Below, piece after piece: positions 57,477 through 64,000 of a DNA stretch of 64,000 nt. Each line of letters begins with the position of its first letter. Positions within the stretch are counted from its first letter, which is position 1. Under the pieces are notes generated by a model. The model was not told the origin of the DNA and made no database searches. It was given only the letters and a program-made list of their open reading frames with translations. This DNA comes from Heliocidaris tuberculata (lineage: Eukaryota > Echinodermata > Echinoidea > Camarodonta > Echinometridae), in NCBI GenBank assembly GCA_025618425.1, contig CM046851.1:4877024-4941023 (forward strand), given 5' to 3'. A program made the translations under genes and the position numbers.

Positions 57477-57998
57477 GTTTCGATACTGCTTGTTCATGAT
57501 GGACTGACATGCTAAATCAAAATCAGAAAACTTATATTAAAATAAGGCCTATACATGTATATCAAAGGAAAAAGCTTAGCTTTTAATCAAATTCGTTTGA
57601 TATTATTTTTACTCATATAAAACACGTCTCAGTTCACAACTTTAAACACAATTTTAATCCAATGAATATTTGAACTCTCAAACATATATGTTCAAATGTG
57701 AATAGAATATCATTTAAAAAAAATACTCGCACGAGGGACACGTCGAGAATATTATATTCAAAATGAATAGAAAAAAATATATTATTCATTCGGATATTTG
57801 TTGGTACAATCTACGATATTAAAGATGACTTGAGTTTCAGTCAAATTGATAATTTCGGGTTCAAAATTATTGATCAACAACAAACAAATAAATAGGTTGT
57901 CACGGCAGTGCGGTGGTAAATTAATTTTGCAAATCGCGACAAATGCTGTTGATTTTGTAATATTATGTTGTTTTTAAACTATCCGTGCTTTTTTGTAG
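57477..57998. other. AT-rich sequence upstream of the GHITM-like exons
   Basis: Possible relic intron: the preceding GHITM exon is not found here or further left. The acceptor TTTTTTGTAG ends at 57998. Confidence 0.4.
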
Positions 57999-58659
57999 GG
58001 AGTATGTTCCTGTCCCCAGCCACGGTCCTTGGTTAAGGCCTCTATGCATGCAGTCAGCAACTCAGGTGGTCTCGTGTTCTTTAGAGGCTTCATGCTCTAC
58101 GACACACAGATGATCATGAAGAGAGCCGAACGACATCCGATAACCGCCGAACTACATCAGATGGACGCCGAACGAAGTCCGACAATCGCCGAGGAACCTT
58201 TTGACCCCATCAATAAATGAGTTGGTCTTTGAAGCTAGCTCTTTGTATGGTCTATAGTAATATATGAAACTTCTAAAGTATCATGATGAGATCATGTCCA
58301 GACACCTGTTCATAAAACTTGTTATTAATTACAAGTTATGATAACTGTCATAAGATACATACATGACATATGAAATTGTATTTGATGCTTGTGCAAATTT
58401 GTGATAGAACCGCGACAGTTTTATTCATAAAAAGCTCTCTAAAATAGGGTCGAGACAGATTCATACATGATGGGTTTTGTTGTTTTTGTTGTAAGCCCAT
58501 GCAGTCACACATGACTTAAATTACATATGTCTCCCTTTCTCTTTCTTTATCACACACATTCTGTCACTCTTCCTGTCTCTTCTCAACAGTGCAATGAGAA
58601 TCTACATAGACACCGCCATATCCAGTTTCATCTACATCGCTGCCTTCCTTGCCAGCTGA
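57999..58659 (+). pseudogene. GHITM: GHITM/TMBIM5-like pseudogene, last two exons
   Basis: GHITM (TMBIM5) is a multi-pass protein of the mitochondrial inner membrane in the Bax-inhibitor-1 family. Exon a (57999 to about 58216), after TTTTTTGTAG, reads SMFLSPATVLG and then meets TAA (58034-58036). In the +1 frame from 58038 it resumes ASMHAVSNSGGLVFFRGFML, YDTQMIMKRAE and ends DPIN. Exon b, after CTTCTCAACAG (58590), reads AMRIYIDTAISSFIYIAAFL and stops at TGA 58657. These follow the C-terminal order of GHITM (GGLVLFSMFLLYDTQ ... DPINS ... IYMDTLNIFMRVATML in the human protein). Decay: a frameshift plus a stop in exon a; the donor reads ATGAGT where GTGAGT is expected; a 45 bp internal duplication follows KRAE. 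The retained intron argues against a processed copy. The upstream exons are absent from the window. Confidence 0.75.
58305..58365. mobile_element. Fragment of GTTTCATAAAACTTG MITE in the pseudogene intron
   Basis: CTGTTCATAAAACTTGTTAT, then TAATTACAAGTTATG and AACTGTCATAAG, matches the left arm of the copy at 47480. Confidence 0.55.
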
Positions 58660-58818
58660 GGACGAGCTGGACGAGGAAGAGGTAGAGAAGGAGGAGGAGG
58701 AGGAGGAGGAAAGGAAGGAGAAAACAAAACAGTGTCTGATGAGAAAACTGAGAGACGATGGCGGTACCGTTCCCGAAAGCTCCTGAAGCGCTTTAGGAGA
58801 AAACGTAGCTGAGCGGAG

Positions 58819-58820
<2 letters not shown>

Positions 58821-58847
<27 letters not shown>
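58821..58847. repeat. Poly-A run
   Basis: A(27) just after purine-rich GGAGGAGG text that follows the pseudogene stop. It is probably microsatellite-like; it also raises the question of a retroposed tail, but the intron speaks against that. Confidence 0.9.
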
Positions 58848-58849
<2 letters not shown>

Positions 58850-58919
58850 ACAAAATCATTGATGAGAGAAAGTCGCCACCTGTACTGGAAAATGATTGTC
58901 TTCTCGACCTACCTGTCAA

Positions 58920-59148
58920 ACTAAGGAAAACTGAAATATATATATTTTTTTTTGATAGATTAAATTAAGCGTTTGATATCCTACAAGTAACTGAAAATGA
59001 ACCAATTCTTCTTGTGATTTATGTATAATATCAATACAAAGAAAAATTTTCATATAATGTTGTTCTTACAGTAAGTTTCTTTATTTGTTATGGGCATTCC
59101 AAACACAGGCTTTGCTTTCCGGGTTTTCGCCTCCTTCTGTTTTCGGGG
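58920..59148. other. AT-rich intergenic sequence
   Basis: Nothing supportable is seen. Confidence 0.35.
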
Positions 59149-59149
59149 T

Positions 59150-59426
59150 AACCTCGCTAGTCATAAGGACCGCTATTCATAAGGACAACTTATTCATAAG
59201 GATCGCTATCCATAACGCGTGACTAAAATGAATAGCGGTTTTGTATGAATAGCGGTCCTTCTACGTAGCGAGCTAACCATAGACAAATTACCTCGCTATT
59301 CATAGGGACTTCCTTTCATAAGGACCACTATTCTTAACTATTCATAAGGACCGCTATTCATAACGCGTGTTAAATGAATAGCAGTTTCTATGATTAGCGG
59401 TCCTTATGAATAGCGAGTGGACCCCA
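59150..59426. mobile_element. ATAAGGACCGC-family MITE, second full copy
   Basis: GGGGTAACCTCGCTAGTCAT at the left and ATAGCGAGTGGACCCC at the right, with the same internal motif order as 19376-19673 (CATAACGCGTGACTAAA and AACCATAGACAAAT are shared). No 8 bp flank duplication is visible here. Confidence 0.85.
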
Positions 59427-59769
59427 GACTGTAGAATGACGACTGTACGTTATGCTTCAAAATGAAAACGCACCATATGTTAGCTATAAGTATAACCATT
59501 TGGAATGTTGGCTGAGATATATATTGAGAATCGTTTTAAACTCACGACAACACTAATCAACGTAACAAAGTATAGCTCGCACGATCGAGTCTACAAAAAA
59601 AAAATAATGATGTCACTTAGTGCTAGGGAGCGAATCCTAAATTTTCATGTAGTGCCATATTATCTGGCTTTATAATAAAGAAAATAATGTAGTCACGCTC
59701 AATGTTTTGAGTTCATAAATATCCATCAGAATTTGCAACTTAAATCAGTAACTGTGTTTGCCTTTGGCA
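59427..59769. other. Intergenic sequence without features
   Basis: Nothing supportable is seen. Confidence 0.35.
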
Positions 59770-59773
59770 CTGA

Positions 59774-60246
59774 AGAAGAAGAAGAGAAAAGGAGAACAAG
59801 AAGAAAAAAGGAGAAGGAGAAGAAGAAGAAGAAGAAGAAGAAGAAGAAGAAGAGGAGAGAAGAAGAAGAAGAAGAAGAAGAAGAAGAAGAAGAAGAAGAA
59901 GAAGAAGAAAGAAGAAGAAGAAGAAGAAGAAGAAGAAGAAAGAAGAAAGAAGAAGAAGAAAGAAGAAAGAAGAAGAAGAAGAAGAAGAAAAAGAAGAAGA
60001 AGAAGAAGAAGAAGAAGAAGGAGAAGGAGAATTAGAAGGAGAAGGAAAATTAGAAGGAGAAGGAGAAGAAGAAGACGGAGGATCGATGAAAAGAAGAAGA
60101 AGAAGAAGAAGAAGAAGAAGAAGAAGAAGAAGAAGAAGAAGAAGAAGAAGGAGGAGGAGGAGGAGGAAGCGGAGGAGGAGGAGGAGATGGAAAAGGAAAA
60201 TGAGAAGGAGAAGAAGGAGAAGAAGAAGAGGAAGAAGAAGAAGACG
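59774..60246. repeat. Uninterrupted-type purine tract, (GAA)n with (GGA)n
   Basis: About 470 bp almost entirely A and G on the + strand, mostly GAA units with AGAAGGAGAA and GGAGGAGGA blocks. Lys/Glu/Arg-rich frames of 100 and 184 codons are artefacts of this composition. Confidence 0.97.
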
Positions 60247-60585
60247 GAAGAATTTACCTTTTTAGGCCTTTTTCTTTCACCATTTGTTTATCTTGGACAC
60301 CCTACACGATAGAATAGAACGTACCGAAGCGAAGCAGCTTGATCGAAATTAATTTTCGAAAAGAAAGGTAACTTAATATTTACTTGTAACTTCTGATAAA
60401 TCTATTTAATGAAATTGATCTATTGATATGACGGGTGAATTTCTACAACGAATAAATGAAAACTGTTGATAAAAACACGGGTAGAGTCTACTCAATTTTT
60501 TTTTAAGTTCCCAATGCTGTCCCATATGCTGGGAAATATGTAGTGTTTATAATATTTGTGTGGAAGAAAGGAAGCGGCCCACTCA
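60247..60585. other. Intergenic sequence without features
   Basis: Nothing supportable is seen. Confidence 0.35.
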
Positions 60586-61021
60586 TACTACTAGGCCCTT
60601 GGCCTTGCCTATGTGTGGGACTGTGTCCAACATTCACTATTGCAGCAGTAAAAAACAGACAACAAAATTGTTCTAAGCAAGATTGAATTTTCTTAAATTT
60701 GCTAGATTACCTGATTCAGGAACTCTTCAACTCTTACACTTTATGCGAGGTTATTGGAGATAATCTTACTGTGCCACAAATTTGGGGATTCAGAATTGAA
60801 AGTGACATTTTTATTAATTATTTTCCTCTCATGTATCAGTTATCTGATACCTCCAATAACCTTGCATAAGTGTGAGTGCTCGTGTATGAATGATTTAGAC
60901 AGGAAAAAGGCCCGCTGATACAAAAACTATTGAAGCCTATTCTTATTCACCTTTAAAAGCTAGTCTGGAGTACAACTTTTTACAAGGTTATCTTCAGATA
61001 AGCTTGTAGTACATGTATAAG
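60586..61021. repeat. Duplicated segment, unit 1
   Basis: From GCCTATGTGTGGGACTGTGT to GATAAGCTTGTAGTACATGT this parallels unit 2 (61396-62541). Unit 1 alone contains the inverted pair TGCGAGGTTATTGGAG (60745) and CTCCAATAACCTTGCA (60853). Confidence 0.85.
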
Positions 61022-61395
61022 TGGAAGCGGCCTGCCGCTGTGCGCTGGCGATGAGGGACGCGGACCTCACTCATCGGCCCATACGCATGATACGTGCCCT
61101 TTACTACATCGTCAATTTGACAAATTTAGTCTGGCACCTGGGGACGATTTTGTTACTGGGGGTGCTGTGTGTGAGCAAAAAAAAAGGTCCTCAGCATTTT
61201 GGGGTCTCTTTTTAAGTCCGAAAATCTCTGACAAGCAAAAAAAAAAAAAAAAAAAAAAGGTCCTCAGTGTTTTAGGGTCTCTTTTTAACTACTTTTTAGC
61301 TACAGCACCCACAGCATCCTCAGCCTTCTAGGGGGTGCTGCAGCACCCCCAGCACCCCCGGCTCCCAGGGGCCTGAATGTAGTGTCAACCTCACT
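61022..61395. repeat. Spacer with two GGTCCTCAG...GGGTCTCTTTTTAA repeats
   Basis: GCAAAAAAAAAGGTCCTCAG, then a TTTT.GGGTCTCTTTTTAA block, occurs twice (about 61167-61215 and 61235-61290), each with a poly-A run. GGGGGTGCTGCAGCACCCCC (61330-61349) is a hairpin. Confidence 0.7.
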
Positions 61396-62541
61396 CATGG
61401 GCCTTTGCCTATGTGGGACTGTGTCCAACATTCACTATTGCAGCAGTCAAAAACAGACAACAAAATTGCTCTAAGCAAGATTTAATTTTCTTACATTTGC
61501 TAGATTACCTGATTCATGGACTCTTCCACTCTTACTGTGCCACAAATTAGGGGATTCAGAATTGAAAGTGAAATTTTAAATAATTATTTTCCTCTCCTGT
61601 ATGAATGATCTAGCCTGGAAAAGGGCCTGCTGATACCAGGGCTGCCAACTCTCACGCATTGAGCGTGAGACTCACGCAATTCACCCAATTCTGACTGTCT
61701 CACTCTGATAAACAAATTCTCAAGCTGAACCCCCAAAATATAAAGTAACAAAAAAAAAAACTCTCCAAAATCTCTGATATTCCAAATATTCAATATGCCC
61801 AAGGCCTTTCGAGATTTTCCCGTGGGCACAAAGCAAAGCTTAACCAATGAAAATCATTTTCGGTAGTGCGCAAAGATTGGATTGGATTGGATTACGATTG
61901 GTTATACTGCGTGTATGTATATACGTGTGACGACTATGATGAGTGTAACTAGATGGCTGGACTGACATGGCTTTGGCGCGGCAGCCCGCCCGGGGTCCCA
62001 GCCCGGCCGCGCTGCATACGTGGCTCAGCAGAGTTTGCCGTCGATCGTACACCAACGTAATAGCCAGCACATCCCTCTACGGCCGGACAGCAGGATCTTT
62101 AATTTAAGTTTAACTCTTGAAATTCGTATTAAAAATCATACAGTAACAAATCTGGAACTTTGTAATTTTTCATGGTCAGTAAACTACATGTGGCATTAAG
62201 AACAATGTAACCTATTTATTACTTATTCAATTCAATTTTAATAGTAAATTAATATTAATGCTGCTTTGGCTATGACTGTGTACGTGTTGAAATCATGACT
62301 AAAGTATGCACCAGATTGCACCATTTAAAATGTAAAATTGTCAAAGCTCCCTACCGTGGAAGGGGGGACACCCCCCCTTCCACCCCTCGTTCGCTTCGCT
62401 CCCTCGCAATGTCTCACTCTAAACTCTCACTCAAGGTTGGCAGCCCTGTGATACACACAATAGCTATTGAAGCCTATTCACCCATAAAAGAGCTAGTCTG
62501 AGTACAAGGTTATCTTCAGATAAGCTTGTACATGTATAAGT
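61396..62541. repeat. Duplicated segment, unit 2, split by a transposon
   Basis: Unit 1 sequence resumes here (GCCTATGTGGGACTGTGTCC). It is interrupted at TGATAC by 61637-62448, then continues TGATACACACAATAGCTATT to GATAAGCTTGTACATG. Confidence 0.88.
61637..62448. mobile_element. 812 bp transposon, CAGGGCTGCCAAC family
   Basis: Perfect 13 bp inverted ends CAGGGCTGCCAAC / GTTGGCAGCCCTG, flanked by TGATAC on both sides (61631-61636, 62449-62454). Unit 1 has TGATAC once at the same place. Next to the ends are TCTCACGCATTGAGCGTGAG and TCTCACTCTAAACTCTCACT. CAG...CTG ends suggest a hAT-like element, although a 6 bp duplication is shorter than the usual 8. The interior is non-coding and partly GC-rich (61975-62040). 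Confidence 0.9.
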
Positions 62542-62662
62542 GTGTTAACCTTAGACATGTTAGATTTCTAATTATATTGAGAAATAAGTTCACTGTGCCT
62601 TATTTATTTGTCAATTTGCTGCAAGGTTTGACTTTTTGAGTGTCCACCACAAACCAGCCATC
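62542..62662 (+). promoter_or_regulatory. Sequence upstream of the ZDHHC6 start
   Basis: About 120 bp of 5' UTR or upstream intron. TTTGTCAATTTGCTGCAAG (ends 62625) could be a splice acceptor, giving a 5' UTR exon break shortly before the ATG. No TATA or other clear promoter element is seen. Confidence 0.3.
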
Positions 62663-62911
62663 ATGTGCTTTGGACCTCTGCGCTCATTGCGGCAGCTCTG
62701 CCATTGGGGTCCTTTCATCGCAATATTTCTCATGCTCTACATCACCTCAAATGCCGTCATCTGCGCCCTTGCTGTGTGGCCGCCATTGAAGGAAGATCCT
62801 CTCAGTGTAGCTCATTGTGCTATGCTGGTGATATGGTGTTCCATCATCTTCTATCACTACTTCTATGCAATGTTTCTTGGACCAGGCTTTGTTTCCAAAG
62901 GCTGGAAACCG
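62663..62911 (+). CDS. ZDHHC6: ZDHHC6 palmitoyltransferase, coding exon 1
   Basis: ZDHHC6 is an endoplasmic-reticulum DHHC-type S-acyltransferase that attaches palmitate to cysteines of ER proteins. The exon starts at ATG 62663 in a good context (GCCATCATGT). The same frame is open further left, but only from a TTG. It encodes 83 residues: MCFGPLRSLRQLCHWGPFIA, a first membrane segment (about residues 15-37), the loop WPPLKEDP, a second membrane segment (about 46-68), and the family signature FLGPGFVSKGWKP. LCHWGP and GPGFV..GWKP match vertebrate ZDHHC6 at the same spacing. It ends in phase 0 at the donor CCG|GTAGGT (62912). The next exon joins in frame. The length to this point agrees with the family N-terminus, which is a few residues longer in human. 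Confidence in the family is high; that this is the only first coding exon is inferred. Confidence 0.93.
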
Positions 62912-63769
62912 GTAGGTATTGGTCTCTTCTTTTATGTAAAGCAGGGTGTAGTTCAGCTTATATTACAAATTCATGAATTGAAACTGCCAGTAAACAAATT
63001 ACACAGATCTCCTTGCACATTTGCAAATTTACAGCTTTACACTTGAATAAAATTAGCAGGTAATTTTAAAGAAAATTGTTGAATAAGGAAAAGAATAAAG
63101 ATCCTAACTTTTCTAACGGCTAGAATTGGGTGGAAAATGAAGAATCAGAGAAATAGGTGTGTGAAAGGTTGAATACAACCAAACAAGAAAATTGCATTGT
63201 ATGAAAGTTTGAGAATTGATCTTGAACTATTTATATGTGAAATGGTGAATTGGTCATTCATCTGTGATTTGATTGTGGACAAGTTAGAGGGGATGCCAGA
63301 AACAAGACTGGCTTGATAATAAGTAATTTTGTATGACAAATTTCTATTAAAATGTAAGTGAAGAGATAATTATACCTTCTTGCTTTGTGACTGCAGGGGG
63401 GTGTTTCATAAAGCTGTTTGTAAAGTTACGCATGACTTTACGAATGACTCAAATATGACAAGCCAGATGGGATGCTCAATCATTTTTAACTGCATCAACT
63501 TAAAGTTGAACTGTGAAGATGTAGATTAACATTCTTATTATAACAAACATTTTTAATGCAAAGTATATTTTTTGTTGCCATAATTTAATTGAAGTTATGG
63601 GAAATACAGTCAAACTTTGTTAAAACATCAGGAAAAACTTTGGGCATCCTATCTGGCACTTCATATTCAAGTCGTTCGTAAAGTCTTACATAATTTACAA
63701 ACAGCTTTATGAAACACACCCCAGGACTGATTATGATTTTGAATTCATATTATTCATGTGTTCTTCCAG
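62912..63769 (+). other. ZDHHC6 intron 1 (858 bp)
   Basis: Donor GTAGGT at 62912, acceptor TTCTTCCAG ending 63769; it splits codons in phase 0. It holds a MITE at 63396-63722, whose right end is only 47 bp from the acceptor. An in-frame stop at 63042 would follow if the intron were retained. Confidence 0.85.
63396..63722. mobile_element. 327 bp MITE in ZDHHC6 intron 1, GGGGGGTGTTTCATAAAG family, copy 2
   Basis: Left GGTGTTTCATAAAGCTGTTT and right AAACAGCTTTATGAAACAC are inverted. The whole length matches 38411-38742 closely, including GCCA(A/G)ATGGGATGCTCA and CAGGAAAAACTTTGGG. Confidence 0.9.
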
Positions 63770-63861
63770 GAGAAGCCAGAGCATGAGAAATACCTTCAAT
63801 ATTGTCAGTTCTGTGAAGGGTTCAAAGCTCCGAGGGCTCATCATTGTAGATATTGTAAAAG
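63770..63861 (+). CDS. ZDHHC6: ZDHHC6 coding exon 2 (start of the DHHC cysteine-rich domain)
   Basis: This 92 base exon reads EKPEHEKYLQYCQFCEGFKA then PRAHHCRYCK plus two bases of an Arg codon. It contains the beginning of the zinc-binding cysteine-rich domain: C-x2-C (CQFC) and HHC-x2-C (HHCRYC), in the same order as YLQYC..C...KAPRSHHC..C in vertebrate ZDHHC6. The catalytic DHHC motif itself lies in the next exon, outside the window. The acceptor is TTCTTCCAG (ends 63769) and the donor is AAAG|GTAAGC at 63862. Phase 0 in and phase 2 out; the join to exon 1 keeps GWKP-EKPEH in frame. The gene is therefore partial only because the window ends. Confidence 0.94.
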
Positions 63862-64000
63862 GTAAGCCACGCTTTAAAAAAAAAAAGATATCATTTTTAA
63901 TCTTTTATGATTTTATAAACAAGGATAGTACTTGCAAACTTGTGCCCTTTGTGAATAACACTGATTGTTTATTGTGATGATAAAACTCAGATCCAATATG
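63862..64000 (+). other. ZDHHC6 intron 2 (5' part, partial)
   Basis: Begins GTAAGC and runs to the window edge. The 73-codon ORF spanning exon 2 and this intron is in another frame and is not real. Confidence 0.8.

Noticed and set aside
58821..58847. Poly-A run as evidence of a processed GHITM retrocopy
   Set aside because: The copy keeps an intron with an acceptor between its two exons, so it was not made from spliced mRNA.
59733..60312. 100- and 184-codon Lys/Glu/Arg-rich ORFs
   Set aside because: They lie wholly in the GAA/GGA tract, where all purine frames are open; there is no protein-like segment beyond it.
62636..62662. Upstream extension of ZDHHC6 exon 1
   Set aside because: The frame is open but begins with TTG; the ATG at 62663 has a good context and fits the family N-terminus.

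Overview
The window looks like intergenic and intronic DNA from a marine invertebrate deuterostome, most likely a sea urchin or another echinoderm. The evidence is: vertebrate-like genes with GT-AG introns at the right end (ZDHHC6, and a GHITM remnant); AT-rich non-coding DNA; long simple-sequence runs; many poly-G/poly-C tracts; tRNA-derived SINEs; 3' ends of CR1/L2-like LINEs; a Penelope-like remnant; and a dense population of small inverted-repeat DNA transposons. The organism is inferred from style and gene similarity, not proven.

Gene content is low. Bases 1-149 may be the last coding exon of an unrecognised + strand gene with a poly(A) signal at 355-360. Between about 0.4 and 58 kb I find no convincing host gene. 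At 57999-58659 are two decayed 3' exons of a GHITM/TMBIM5-like gene with a frameshift, stops and a lost splice donor. At 62663-62911 and 63770-63861 are the first two coding exons of ZDHHC6, a palmitoyltransferase, running off the right edge.

The rest is mobile DNA and repeats. Left part (1-12 kb): SINE copies, a 2.6 kb long-inverted-repeat element (4699-7298), a 779 bp element with an 8 bp target duplication (9022-9800), and two 520 bp elements in head-to-head inverted orientation inside an older inverted repeat (9811-11646). Middle (14-35 kb): a Penelope-like fragment, a LINE 3' end, degenerate satellites (25.4-27.0 kb), and several fold-back elements, two of them clean TTAA insertions (28730-29290, 34670-35237). 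Centre (35.5-47.3 kb): two long copies of one dispersed repeat with different later insertions. Between them lies a 2.24 kb hAT-like element filled with a minisatellite and two nested LINE ends. Right part (47-62 kb): more hAT-like and piggyBac-like small elements, local tandem duplications, a 480 bp purine tract and a duplicated segment interrupted by an 812 bp transposon.

The strongest observations are insertion sites that can be read directly, because an unfilled copy of the same sequence is also in the window (44901-45167 against 36690-36697; 61637-62448 against 60586-61021). I saw no operon, CRISPR array, rRNA or intact transposase.
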